DNA of 64,000 nucleotides from JAJRRS01 sp965230275 (GCA_965230275.1 CBDDKO010000002.1:372001-436000), one strand, 5' to 3'. Positions 17,704 to 26,190 are shown, numbered from the stretch's first letter. Made by a program: numbers and translations. The notes: generated by a model from the sequence alone, not told the origin.

Positions 17704-19032
17704 GTGGCTGATGATGCTGTTGTGGTGGGGTTGATCGGGTGCGGAACCGTCGGTAGCGGGGTTGCCAAGCTGCTTAGAGACCAAGCGGGCCTTTATGCCC
17801 AGCGCATCGGCAGGCCGATAGTCCTGGGCAGGCTGCTGGACAAGGCCAAGGACCGGGTTATCGCCTCGGGCCTGGTGGAGGCCAACATCGTGACCGACGA
17901 TGTCGAAGCATTCTTCGATACGCCCGGGATGTCTATCGTCATTGAACTCGCCGGCGGGACAGGGGCCGCGAGCCTGTTTGCCCGCCGGGCCCTGGAATCG
18001 GGCATGCACGTCGTGACCGCGAACAAGCACCTGCTCGCCGAGCAGGGCCCGCTGTTATTTAACCTAGCTAGAAAGCACAACGTCAGCATCGCCTTCGAGG
18101 CCTCGTGCGGCGGCGGTATCCCCTGTGTCACCGCCCTGCAGTTCGGGCTCATGGCCAACAAGATCGACGCGCTCTACGGCATCCTCAACGGCACGTGCAA
18201 CTACATCCTCACCGAGATGACCGTCAAGGGGAAGACCTACGACACCGCGCTCGCCGATGCTCAGCAGCTCGGATACGCCGAGGCCGATCCTACGCTCGAC
18301 GTCACCGGCGGGGATACCGCGCACAAGATCGCGGTACTCGCTTCGCTGGGCTTCGGTGTCGAGTTGACCTGCGACAAGGTCCCGAACCGGGGGATCAACG
18401 AGCTGGACCTGAACGACCTGCGCTTCGGTGCTGAGCTGGGCTACGACATCAAGCTGCTCGCCATCGCAGAACGGCAGTTAGACCAAGAGGAAGTCAGCGT
18501 CGGAGTCGAGCCGTGCTTCATCCACAAGCGTGAGCTGCTCGCCCAGGTCGGTGGGGCGTTTAATGCGCTGTCGGTCTACGGCCACGCCGTTGGCCACACG
18601 CTGTACTACGGCCAGGGTGCCGGCGAAATGCCCACCGCCAGCGCCGTCGTCGCCGACGTCATCAACATCGCCTCCGGGTGGTACGGCCAGGCCTTTAACG
18701 GCATGAAGCTCACCCCGGACCTACACGCCCCGGCTAAGCTCGCCGACCCCGACGACCTGACCAGCCGGTTTTTCCTCCGCGTCAATGCCATGGACCGCCC
18801 GGGCGTGATCGCCCAGGTCTCTGAGAAGCTAGGCGATAAGGGCATCAGCCTCTCGGCCGTGCTTCAGCATGAGGCGGGTGAAACAGGCAGCGGCTATGTG
18901 CCGGTCGTGATCGTGACACACATGGCACGACGCGGCGATTTACTTGAAGCCGTAGGCCAGATCGAGACGATGGATGTAATAGAAGGAACGCCGGTCGTGA
19001 TCCGCATCGTGGACATGTCCGACCGCATCTGA
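17704..19032 (+). CDS. hom: homoserine dehydrogenase
   Basis: Reduces aspartate semialdehyde to homoserine for threonine and methionine synthesis. NAD(P)-binding GLIGCGTVGSGV is at the N-terminus, catalytic-domain motif ILNGTCNYILTEM with the lysine-rich segment TLDVTGGDTAHK follows, and a C-terminal ACT domain (RVNAMDRPGVIAQV) allows amino-acid feedback. The GTG at 17704 has AGGGAG 5 bases upstream; the frame upstream of it is probably untranslated. 442 residues. Confidence 0.95.
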   Translation: MADDAVVVGLIGCGTVGSGVAKLLRDQAGLYAQRIGRPIVLGRLLDKAKDRVIASGLVEANIVTDDVEAFFDTPGMSIVIELAGGTGAASLFARRALESGMHVVTANKHLLAEQGPLLFNLARKHNVSIAFEASCGGGIPCVTALQFGLMANKIDALYGILNGTCNYILTEMTVKGKTYDTALADAQQLGYAEADPTLDVTGGDTAHKIAVLASLGFGVELTCDKVPNRGINELDLNDLRFGAELGYDIKLLAIAERQLDQEEVSVGVEPCFIHKRELLAQVGGAFNALSVYGHAVGHTLYYGQGAGEMPTASAVVADVINIASGWYGQAFNGMKLTPDLHAPAKLADPDDLTSRFFLRVNAMDRPGVIAQVSEKLGDKGISLSAVLQHEAGETGSGYVPVVIVTHMARRGDLLEAVGQIETMDVIEGTPVVIRIVDMSDRI

Positions 19033-19082
19033 CCCGACACACGCTCCACACAAAGGGGAGGCGATCGGCGGAAGGTCGGTGA

Positions 19083-19502
19083 CTAGATCACGTTCGGGGG
19101 TGTCGGCTTTTGTGCTAGAGCGCACAGGAGGTCGGGCAGTTGAGAGGAAAAAGCGCCACGTGGCATGACCTGGTCTGCGCCCCGCCGTTCGGCGGCGTCC
19201 ATGATCTGCACCTCGACATGCGGTGCAAACGCAATCACCAAGGGTCTTGTCTCCGGGGGCGCTTCCTTAGCCGAGGTGTGGTTCTTCGCCAGATCGATCA
19301 GCTCAAGCGCGGCCTCCCCGATCGTCAGGTCCACAATGACCCCCGACACGGGGCCGTTGGCTTTCCCATCATCGACCCGGTCAAGACGGTTACGCAGCGC
19401 CTCGACGCTCCGCGCCGGACGGCAGGTGAGCCCCAGCGCCTCGGCGGTCGAATGGATCTTGGTCGCGAATATCAGGTCGTGGCAGCAATACACAATCATC
19501 AC
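19083..19502 (-). CDS. receiver-like protein with incomplete active site
   Basis: 139 residues resembling a single response-regulator receiver domain: VSGVIVDLTI supplies a candidate phospho-accepting Asp, and PLVIAFAPHVEVQIMDAAERRGADQVMPRG follows the usual beta4-beta5 pattern. The N-terminal acidic pair is missing (VYCCHDLIF) and the conserved Lys is replaced by Arg (VMPRG). It is probably a pseudo-receiver used for protein contact. It is convergent with hom and has no kinase neighbour. Confidence 0.65.
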   Translation of the reverse strand: MMIVYCCHDLIFATKIHSTAEALGLTCRPARSVEALRNRLDRVDDGKANGPVSGVIVDLTIGEAALELIDLAKNHTSAKEAPPETRPLVIAFAPHVEVQIMDAAERRGADQVMPRGAFSSQLPDLLCALAQKPTPPNVI

Positions 19503-19561
19503 CGCATCATACCAGCCCCGCCGCGGCGATAGCGGCCCGTTTCAGGAAGTGAGTAAGGCGA

Positions 19562-20887
19562 ATGGACCCAGACGTACAGATGTCCGCATACACCGATGAA
19601 TCCGTCCAGGCGGAGTTAGGTTTCCGATACGACCCGTCCGACCTCTACCAACAGGTCATCGGCATGGTGCTCAGGGGTGCGGAAATGCTCGATCTGCCCA
19701 GACACCTGCGCCTGATCATGGCCCAGCCCAAGAACGAGTTGATCGTCCACTTCCCCGTGCAGATGGACGACGGGTCTTACCATCTGTTCAAGGGCTACCG
19801 GGTCCAGCACAACAATATCCTCGGCCCCTATAAAGGCGGCATCCGCTTTCACCACAGTGTCAGCCTCGACCACGTCAAGTCTCTCGCGGTCCTGATGACA
19901 ATGAAGGCCGCGCTGGTACGCCTGCCGCTTGGCGGCGCGAAGGGCGGCGTGCAGGTCAACCCGCATGAGCTGTCGCAGAATGAATTGATGCGACTGACCC
20001 GCCGGTTCACCAGTGCGATCGGTGACAACATCGGCCCCGATCACGATATCCCCGCCCCCGACGTCGGCACCAACGCGCAGATCATGGCATGGATGGCCGA
20101 CACGTTCGTCAACTTCGTCCCCGGGACGCAACGCTGGCTCGGTCAGGCCGTCGTCACAGGCAAACCCATCGAGTTTGGCGGGTCCTTCGGCCGGGAAAAA
20201 GCGACCGGCCAGGGCCTGGTCTTCGTCCTCGAAGAGCTCCTGCCCGAAATGGACATGGATATCACCAAAGTGAGTTACAGCCTGATCGGCTACGGCAACG
20301 TCGGCTCCTGGACCGCCCGGCTGATGCAGGACCACGGCGCGGTGCTCAAGAATGTCCTCGATCACACCGGCGCCATCCACAACAACAAAGGCATCGATAC
20401 ACTCGCGCTTGCACAACACGTCATGGCCAACGGCGGCGTCGCCGGGTACCCCGAAGCCGAGCCGATCAGTGAGGAAGACTTCTACTCGAACCCGGTGGAC
20501 CTGTTGATCCCCGCCGCGCTCGAGCAGATGCTGGACGTCGAACACGCGCGCATGATCAATTGCCGGGCCGTGGTCGAAGGCGCGAACGCCCCAACCACCC
20601 CAAGGGGCCAGGCCATCCTGGCTGAGCGCGGTATCGACGTGCTCCCCGCGGTGCTGTGCAACTGTGGCGGTGTGACCGTCAGCTACATGGAGTGGAAGCA
20701 GAACAGGGCCGCCGAGACGTGGGACGCCGAGACGGTCGATCGCCGGCTGCGTGAGCACATGACCGCCGCCGCCGGCCGGGTCAAGCTCGCCAAGCATCAC
20801 TACGGCTGTGACATGCGGACCGCCACCTACTGCGCCGCGCTGGGGTACATCGGCAAGGTCTACCAGCTCCGCGGCATCTTCCCGTGA
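19562..20887 (+). CDS. Glu/Leu/Phe/Val dehydrogenase (glutamate dehydrogenase)
   Basis: 441 residues. The substrate domain has GGIRFHHSVSLDHVKSLAVLMTMKAAL and the catalytic-lysine region LPLGGAKGGV; the dinucleotide domain starts with LIGYGNVGSWTARL. This is the pattern of hexameric glutamate dehydrogenase, interconverting glutamate and 2-oxoglutarate; leucine dehydrogenase activity is less likely from this sequence. NAD versus NADP preference cannot be read with confidence. Confidence 0.93.
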   Translation: MDPDVQMSAYTDESVQAELGFRYDPSDLYQQVIGMVLRGAEMLDLPRHLRLIMAQPKNELIVHFPVQMDDGSYHLFKGYRVQHNNILGPYKGGIRFHHSVSLDHVKSLAVLMTMKAALVRLPLGGAKGGVQVNPHELSQNELMRLTRRFTSAIGDNIGPDHDIPAPDVGTNAQIMAWMADTFVNFVPGTQRWLGQAVVTGKPIEFGGSFGREKATGQGLVFVLEELLPEMDMDITKVSYSLIGYGNVGSWTARLMQDHGAVLKNVLDHTGAIHNNKGIDTLALAQHVMANGGVAGYPEAEPISEEDFYSNPVDLLIPAALEQMLDVEHARMINCRAVVEGANAPTTPRGQAILAERGIDVLPAVLCNCGGVTVSYMEWKQNRAAETWDAETVDRRLREHMTAAAGRVKLAKHHYGCDMRTATYCAALGYIGKVYQLRGIFP

Positions 20888-20910
20888 TCCCCATGCTTGC
20901 CCGTTTAGCG

Positions 20911-20927
20911 GGCGATCGAAGATCGCC
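20911..20927. terminator. perfect hairpin between convergent genes
   Basis: GGCGATC-GAA-GATCGCC between convergent gdh and nadD. There is no T-run, so terminator activity is uncertain. Confidence 0.4.
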
Positions 20928-20965
20928 GTGTGGTTGCAACACATCGCACGTAACAACGTCCCAAG

Positions 20966-21601
20966 CTAAACGCTCTGGTACAAGCGGTGTTCGTAGATGT
21001 ACTTCGCAACGCCCGGATGCACCAACCCCTCGATCGACTCCCCGCGCGCAATCCGCTCTCGGACCTGGGTCGAACTGATGTCCACCGCCGGCACATCCAC
21101 CAGCCGAGTCGCCCAAACACTACGGGCCTCATCGTTGGGTAGCGATGCCAGCAGCGACTCGCGCGTGTCAGGCGGCCGGACCATCACCCAAGGCTCCGCA
21201 AGTTCCACGATCCGCTCCGGCTCACGCCACTTGTCGAAGATCCGCACCTGATCCGCGCCGATCAGCAGACGCATCTTCACCCCCGGGCCTAACCGGGCGT
21301 GCAGGTCTGACAGCGTTTCCACGGTGTAACTCGGTTCGCCTGACGCGCCCCGGTCAAGTTCATCCGTGAATACCTCAGCCCCCGGCGTATCAGCGATCGC
21401 CAATCTGAGCATCGCCAACCGATGAACAGCGTCGGTCTGCACCTTATCGAGCTTGTGCGGGGCCTTCGCCGCCGGGATATACGCCACCGCATCCGCTCCA
21501 ACCGCCTCACGCACCGCCATCGGCAACGTCACATGCGCCACATGCGGTGGATCAAAGCTGCCGCCAAAGATGATCAATTGCTTGGGCATAGGATGGGTCA
21601 C
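20966..21601 (-). CDS. nadD: nicotinate-nucleotide adenylyltransferase
   Basis: Makes deamido-NAD from nicotinate mononucleotide and ATP. The N-terminal IIFGGSFDPPHVAHV carries the HxxH-type nucleotide-binding motif, and ISSTQVRERI near the end is the second ATP-binding motif. 211 residues. The annotated GTG start at 21601 overlaps the TGA of the upstream gene; an ATG at 21589 (MPKQLIIFGG) is a possible alternative start. Confidence 0.95.
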   Translation of the reverse strand: MTHPMPKQLIIFGGSFDPPHVAHVTLPMAVREAVGADAVAYIPAAKAPHKLDKVQTDAVHRLAMLRLAIADTPGAEVFTDELDRGASGEPSYTVETLSDLHARLGPGVKMRLLIGADQVRIFDKWREPERIVELAEPWVMVRPPDTRESLLASLPNDEARSVWATRLVDVPAVDISSTQVRERIARGESIEGLVHPGVAKYIYEHRLYQSV

Positions 21602-22635
21602 GGCTTGAGGAAGTGCTCACGATAGTAAGCCCATTCGTCTGATTGCATCTCCCACTCACTATACAGCGCCACTCCCTTGTAGTTGTCGGGGAGGTCCGCG
21701 TGCTCAAGCAGGCCCGCATGGATGCCGGCTATTGCGTGTTGGAGGTTCTCGGTGTCGGGGTCGTGGTAGTCAGTATCAGCATCGTCGTAGGTCGGCAGGC
21801 CCAGGAGCACCTCAGCATTACCCGACCAATCGAGGATCTCAACTGTCCAATCACGCATCAAGGCCTCATAGAATCTCGGCCGTGTGAGTGCCGTGTCGTA
21901 CATCATGACCGCGACCTGATCCACGTGGCCGGCCACTTCGCGGAAGTACGCCTCCTCCCAATGAACCTCCGGATACGGGTGCCAGCGTGTCGGCGGGGGG
22001 TAGGCAGCGATGGATAGCACCTCGTCCTGCTCAAGCACAGCACGGACTTCTTTCAACAGATCGATGAAGTCGCGGGTGCCTGAAGGGCATGGCTCGATGT
22101 TGATATGAACACCCGCCATGCGTGGGTGGGTATCTAGCATGACACGGATGGATCGTACGAAGTTGGCTCGCCAGTCAGCATCCTCAGGGTGGGCCTGGAC
22201 CCCACTGGCTCCGCCGATCCATGGCATGACCCGCAGGCCGTCACATTCATCAAGGAATCGTTCGACCTGATCACGATCGATAGGCGGGAGTTGGCCGTCG
22301 CTCTGCGTGGGGGCGACGTGCGGAAAGAGGTCGGTGATGTGATCCCGCTTCAGTTGTGACACCAGTTCACGGATTTGAGCGGTGTCGCGGAACGAATCGA
22401 TACGATCGATCTTGTTGTACTTCTCGAACCAGCTGTCGTGCCCCAGCCAGCCGTGCTGTAACCAGATTCCGTTTTGCCCCAGGTCGTGTCGGCCGTTGGT
22501 TACGGTTGCGCCCGGTGACCATTCGAGATATCCGATACCCATCACCAAGACGAGTAGCGTTGCCGGCCAAACCGTGCGCCATGGCGGGCGCATCATTCGA
22601 CTAAGGATGCCAGGTTTGGCGGGGGCTTCGCTCAT
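21598..22635 (-). CDS. membrane-anchored TIM-barrel-like protein, possible GH18-type fold
   Basis: 345 residues from the ATG at 22635 (MSEAPAKPG). One hydrophobic segment near residues 24-40 (WPATLLVLVMGIGYLEW) anchors the protein or acts as a signal. The extracellular part has strand-like segments spaced as in glycoside-hydrolase TIM barrels (VMPWIGG, GVHINIEPC, LSIAAYP, QVAVMMYD, VLLGLPTYDD), recalling GH18-like folds. The DxxDxDxE chitinase motif is absent (INIEPCPSG instead), so activity is unproven. The start overlaps the upstream dehydrogenase stop by 4 bases. Confidence 0.65.
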   Translation of the reverse strand: MSEAPAKPGILSRMMRPPWRTVWPATLLVLVMGIGYLEWSPGATVTNGRHDLGQNGIWLQHGWLGHDSWFEKYNKIDRIDSFRDTAQIRELVSQLKRDHITDLFPHVAPTQSDGQLPPIDRDQVERFLDECDGLRVMPWIGGASGVQAHPEDADWRANFVRSIRVMLDTHPRMAGVHINIEPCPSGTRDFIDLLKEVRAVLEQDEVLSIAAYPPPTRWHPYPEVHWEEAYFREVAGHVDQVAVMMYDTALTRPRFYEALMRDWTVEILDWSGNAEVLLGLPTYDDADTDYHDPDTENLQHAIAGIHAGLLEHADLPDNYKGVALYSEWEMQSDEWAYYREHFLKP

Positions 22636-23663
22636 GGGTTGACGACATTCACCGGCTTGCCATCCAGGAAAGCTCTGAGATTGTCCGCAGCGATCTGCAT
22701 CAGGCGGTGGCGGCATTCCACAGCCGCCCAGGCGTTGTGCGGGGTGATCACGCAGTTCGGGGCGCTGAGCAGGGGGTTGTCGGGGGCGGGGGGTTCGCTA
22801 CTCAAGACATCCACGCCGCACCCCGCAATCTTCCCCTCAGCCAGCGCATCGGCGACGGCTTGCTCATCGAGCAGCGGGCCTCGGCCCGTGTTGATCAGGT
22901 AGGCCGATCGCTTCATCAGATCGAGTCGATCTGCGTTGACCATATGCTTTGTCTCGTCGGTCAGTGGGGCATGCAGCGAGACGACATCCGCCCGCCTGAA
23001 CAGGTCGTCCGTGCTGACCCACTTGGCCGGGAAGTCGAGGTCTTTCTTCGTCCGGCTGTGGATCAGCACCTTCATCCCGAATGCCACGCCCAGCCTGGCT
23101 ACACGCTGTCCAATGTCCCCGGCCCCGACGACGCCAAGCACCCTGTCGGTAAGTACCGGGATCGCGCCCAGCGTGAAACTGAAGTCCGGGCTGTTGACCC
23201 AACCACCCCTGGCACCGCCGCCGGAACCATTCCCGGAAGGCCCGCCATGCACCGCCCAGTCGTGCTCTGCCACGCGATTGGTCATCGCCAGCAGCAAGGC
23301 GAACACATGCTGCGCCACCGCATCACCGCTGTAGCCCGGCACATTGGTTACCACCACGCCCGCCTGCTTCGCGGCCTCAAGGTCTACAACGTTTACCCCT
23401 GTCGCCAGCACACCGATGTACTTCAGCCCCGATTCCCCGGATAGCTGCCCGATCACCTCAGCATTGAGCGGTGTCTTGTTCGTCAACAGCACCGACGCGC
23501 CCCGCGCCCGTTCCAGGATCAACTCCGCCGGCGTCCGGTCATGGACCGTCAGCTCGCCCAGCGCCTCGACCGCTCCCCAGCCCGGCTCACCGTCAGACGC
23601 CGCCTGCCCCGGCTTCGCCGGCGTCAGTGTGAACCCATCCAATACAACAATACGTTCAGACAT
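22632..23663 (-). CDS. D-2-hydroxyacid dehydrogenase (NAD-dependent)
   Basis: Substrate-binding half followed by an NAD domain with VLGVVGAGDIGQRVARLG; catalytic Arg/Glu/His lie in NTGRGPLLDEQAV, the E of VDVLSSEPP and ITPHNAWA. Glycerate/hydroxypyruvate dehydrogenase is the closest kind by pattern. A glycine-rich stretch of about 15 residues (GGPSGNGSGGGARGG) sits between HDWAVH and WVNSPDFSF, where relatives have a short loop. 343 residues. Confidence 0.92.
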   Translation of the reverse strand: MSERIVVLDGFTLTPAKPGQAASDGEPGWGAVEALGELTVHDRTPAELILERARGASVLLTNKTPLNAEVIGQLSGESGLKYIGVLATGVNVVDLEAAKQAGVVVTNVPGYSGDAVAQHVFALLLAMTNRVAEHDWAVHGGPSGNGSGGGARGGWVNSPDFSFTLGAIPVLTDRVLGVVGAGDIGQRVARLGVAFGMKVLIHSRTKKDLDFPAKWVSTDDLFRRADVVSLHAPLTDETKHMVNADRLDLMKRSAYLINTGRGPLLDEQAVADALAEGKIAGCGVDVLSSEPPAPDNPLLSAPNCVITPHNAWAAVECRHRLMQIAADNLRAFLDGKPVNVVNP

Positions 23664-23755
23664 ATGTCACTCCTGATCCGTTCCGGGAATCTTACCAACC
23701 CTATCCGGTCAAGGCGGGATTGGTATCGGCAGGCGGCAAGCCCTATCATGCCCCC

Positions 23756-24361
23756 ATGGCGATCTACCTCGATGAGAAACCGACGGAATTGGCCGGCACG
23801 AGCCTCGGCGAGGTGCTGACCTCGGCGAGCGAGGGCCTGGCTTCAGACGGCCGGGTGCTGGTTGAGGTGATGCTTGGGGGCGAAGTGATCTCGGGCGACG
23901 CCCTGGGAGAGCACCAGGCCACAGAGATCGGCGAGACCGAGTTGCGATTGACCTCGGCCGACCCCAAGGAACTGGCGACTTCGACACTGACGCAGATCCG
24001 TGAGCAGTTGCCGATCGCGACCAAGCTGCACGAGCAGGCCGCCGACGAACTCCAGGCCGACAACCCGTCCGAAGCGCTCAAGCACATCGCCGATGCAATC
24101 GAGGTCTGGATGATGACCCAGGAAGCCGTGCTCGGGAGTGCCGGCGTCGTCGGGCTGGGCCTGGATGAGGTCAAGGTCGGCGACGAGCCGATGTCGTCGT
24201 TTACCGATGAACTGATCGAACAGCTGCACGGCCTCAAGGACCTGATCACCAGCAAAGACACCGTCGCCCTGGCCGACGCCCTGGCCTACGAATGGCCCGC
24301 GACCGTTGAACGCTGGGACCAATTGATTGAACAACTGATCGAAGAGATCGAAGGAAAGTAG
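23756..24361 (+). CDS. conserved hypothetical protein
   Basis: 201 residues from the ATG at 23756 (MAIYLDEKPTEL). Acidic, largely helical after residue 70, with LPIATKLHEQAADELQADNPSEALKHIADAIEVW, which looks like a helical-bundle core. No TM or signal peptide. I do not recognise the family. The stop TAG is immediately followed by a heptamer repeat arm. Confidence 0.75.
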   Translation: MAIYLDEKPTELAGTSLGEVLTSASEGLASDGRVLVEVMLGGEVISGDALGEHQATEIGETELRLTSADPKELATSTLTQIREQLPIATKLHEQAADELQADNPSEALKHIADAIEVWMMTQEAVLGSAGVVGLGLDEVKVGDEPMSSFTDELIEQLHGLKDLITSKDTVALADALAYEWPATVERWDQLIEQLIEEIEGK

Positions 24362-24438
24362 AGGGTACAGGGAACAGGGATCGGGGATCAGTTAGAATCC
24401 TCATCTGCCTGAGCCCTGATCCCTAAGCCCTAAACCCT
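24362..24438. repeat. heptamer-arm inverted repeat D (AGGGNNN type)
   Basis: Left arm: contiguous 7-mers at 24362, 24369, 24376 and 24383 (AGGGNNN, the last GGGGATC). Right arm: four complementary 7-mers at 24411-24438 (NNNCCCT). Loop 21 bases. It abuts the upstream stop codon directly and ends 10 bases before the nuoC start. Confidence 0.82.
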
Positions 24439-24448
24439 ATATCAAGCC

Positions 24449-25018
24449 ATGCCCACACTCGACCACCCGACGTTGCCGTTGCTGAAAGCTCAGTTCGCCG
24501 ATCGCACGCTGTTTGCCACGGAGTTCCGCGGCCAGACGACCGTGATCGTGGACAAGGACGACCTCGCCGAGGTCATGGCGTTCCTGCGTCACGACGCGGC
24601 ATGCCAATACGACTTCCTCTCCGACGTCACGGCTGTGGATTACTTGGACTACCCAGGAAAACCGGAAGATACTTCCGGGGGGCCCACCGGCCGATTCGGC
24701 GTGGTCTACAACCTCGTCAGTTACCCGAACAACACACGCCTTTTCATCAAGGTCCTGCTCGACCCGACGCTGGATACCTCCGGCACCGAGGACGACCCGG
24801 CCCTGCACCTGCCGAGCATGTGCCCGATCTGGCCCGGGGCCGAGTGGACCGAACGCGAGGTCTTCGACATGTTCGGCATCCGTTTCGACGACCATCCGGA
24901 CCTGCGCCGTATCCTGCTCTGGGAAGATTACCCCGCCCACCCGTTGCGGAAGGACTACCCCGTCACCGGCCGAAACGAACGCGAAGAATACGTCGTCATC
25001 GACCGCGACAGCGCGTAG
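24449..25018 (+). CDS. nuoC: NADH-quinone oxidoreductase subunit C
   Basis: Subunit of the peripheral arm of respiratory complex I (30 kDa subunit). Diagnostic C-terminal block: CPIWPGAEWTEREVFDMFGI, then HPDLRRILL and HPLRKDYP. 189 residues. It is not beside any other nuo gene and is bracketed by AGGGNNN hairpins on both sides. Whether it is the only copy in the genome cannot be told from here. Confidence 0.94.
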   Translation: MPTLDHPTLPLLKAQFADRTLFATEFRGQTTVIVDKDDLAEVMAFLRHDAACQYDFLSDVTAVDYLDYPGKPEDTSGGPTGRFGVVYNLVSYPNNTRLFIKVLLDPTLDTSGTEDDPALHLPSMCPIWPGAEWTEREVFDMFGIRFDDHPDLRRILLWEDYPAHPLRKDYPVTGRNEREEYVVIDRDSA

Positions 25019-25029
25019 CCCCCGGAAGC

Positions 25030-25119
25030 AGGGTCTAGGGATCGGGGATCAGGGATCAGTCGGTGTTGTTGTCGAAGGCTGATGCTTTTCTGAGCCCTAG
25101 TCCCTATTCCCTATACCCT
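25030..25119. repeat. heptamer-arm inverted repeat E (AGGGNNN type)
   Basis: Left arm: contiguous 7-mers at 25030, 25037, 25044 and 25051. Right arm: complementary 7-mers at 25092, 25099, 25106 and 25113. Loop about 34 bases. The right arm encodes the last residues and the TAG stop of the minus-strand membrane protein. Arm sequences are close to those of repeats A and D. Confidence 0.82.
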
Positions 25120-25945
25120 CAAGCTTCTTCCCGCACTCCGGGCACTCTTCACGTCCAGCACCGACAGTCCCGCGCAGGTCGTAGCCACAGTGCTCGCAAC
25201 TGGGTAGCAGTTGCTGCCGACGGTACTTTTCACGCCAGTACAGCAGCACGATCCCCGGCCCGAACGCCCATAGCAGCACCGTCCCCGCCAGCACCAAGGT
25301 CGTGTACGTCCCTCGGCAGCAGTAGCAATCACGTTGCTGATTCACCGCCCAGACATGCACCGGCACCGCGATGAACACTTCCAGGATACTCCCCGCGATC
25401 AGTGCCCGGATCATCTTGCCCATCCGCGTGTAACGATCCCCCTCACGCCAGTAGACAAAGAAGATCGCAGCCCAGACGACCCAGATGATTAACATTCCGC
25501 CCCAGATGTAGAATACCCCTTTGCCGTCATGAACCTCCATCGTCGGCTGCCACCAGTCAGGCAGTTCCATCAGTACGGCGATCCCGCCGGTGGTCAGCAG
25601 CATGGCCATGACGGCTGCGGATATCACCGCCGACTTCAACGGCCGCCCCTTGTCCTTCAACTGCACCGTGAAACCTGAGCCCGGCCTCAGGAAAGCCCAC
25701 TGTGCGATCAGCAGCAGACCGACCACAAGCACCAGGTTCGCCGCGTACCCCAATTCCTCAAGCTCAATCAGACCGCCCGGTGACAGCGGTGTCCCGAACA
25801 AACCAGCGATTGAGAAGTCGTGATCGAAGAAAGGCTCATTCAAATACGGGCCGACCAGCCAGCCCACCGCCAGCAGGACGTACACCACCCCCGCGATCAG
25901 GATCAGCCGTCGGAATCGGTAGGCTCGGTGCTGCCAGCGTGTCAT
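25097..25945 (-). CDS. membrane protein with C-terminal CGYDLRG zinc ribbon
   Basis: 282 residues with about six TM segments (first at 13-33, then near 65-82, 105-125, 145-165, 182-202, 213-233). A cytoplasmic-looking C-terminus carries CEHCGYDLRG...CPECG, a four-cysteine zinc ribbon. The same motif occurs in the small protein at 44545-44931. Function unknown. The last residues (EGIGNRD) and stop come from AGGG heptamer units read on the complement. Confidence 0.75.
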   Translation of the reverse strand: MTRWQHRAYRFRRLILIAGVVYVLLAVGWLVGPYLNEPFFDHDFSIAGLFGTPLSPGGLIELEELGYAANLVLVVGLLLIAQWAFLRPGSGFTVQLKDKGRPLKSAVISAAVMAMLLTTGGIAVLMELPDWWQPTMEVHDGKGVFYIWGGMLIIWVVWAAIFFVYWREGDRYTRMGKMIRALIAGSILEVFIAVPVHVWAVNQQRDCYCCRGTYTTLVLAGTVLLWAFGPGIVLLYWREKYRRQQLLPSCEHCGYDLRGTVGAGREECPECGKKLEGIGNRD

Positions 25946-26020
25946 ACAGTATCCCTTTGGTCGGCGGATTCTTCGGAGTATTTCCCCCTGTTAGTAATCG
26001 GATAGGTGCCCCAACTCAGG

Positions 26021-26048
26021 TTGACAATTAACGAATCTGTGCGATACT
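26021..26048 (+). promoter_or_regulatory. predicted promoter of the DAHP synthase leader
   Basis: A consensus TTGACA (26021-26026) and GATACT (26043-26048) with 16-base spacing. Predicted transcription starts about 26054-26056, at or next to the leader-peptide ATG. Confidence 0.65.
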
Positions 26049-26055
26049 TCACGTT

Positions 26056-26127
26056 ATGAACGAGCGGTTTTACTTTTTTGGCTACTTTTGGTTTGACCGG
26101 ACGCAGACCGCGTTGGGCAGGATGTAG
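26056..26127 (+). CDS. aromatic leader peptide (attenuator)
   Basis: A 23-codon reading frame starting MNERFYFF; codons 5-13 read F Y F F G Y F W F, so eight of nine are Phe, Tyr or Trp. It ends TAG at 26125-26127. The cluster of aromatic codons, its placement between a promoter and a terminator, and the DAHP synthase gene downstream identify it as a regulatory leader peptide. No Shine-Dalgarno precedes the ATG, consistent with leaderless translation. Confidence 0.85.
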   Translation: MNERFYFFGYFWFDRTQTALGRM

Positions 26128-26190
26128 TCAACCGCTGAGATTGACCAGACACACCACCCCGACGCGGAAGCGTTGGGGTTTTTTTATTGG
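26108..26190 (+). terminator. attenuator: terminator with competing antiterminator
   Basis: Terminator stem CCCCGACGC (26157-26165) / GCGTTGGGG (26170-26178) with GGAA loop, then T7. CCGCGTTGGG (26108-26117, end of the leader frame) can pair over 10 bp, one G-U, with 26158-26167, the terminator 5' arm. A ribosome stalled on the aromatic codons would leave 26108-26117 free and prevent termination. AGCGGTT (26063-26069) pairs with AACCGCT (26130-26136) as a further alternative helix. Confidence 0.8.
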
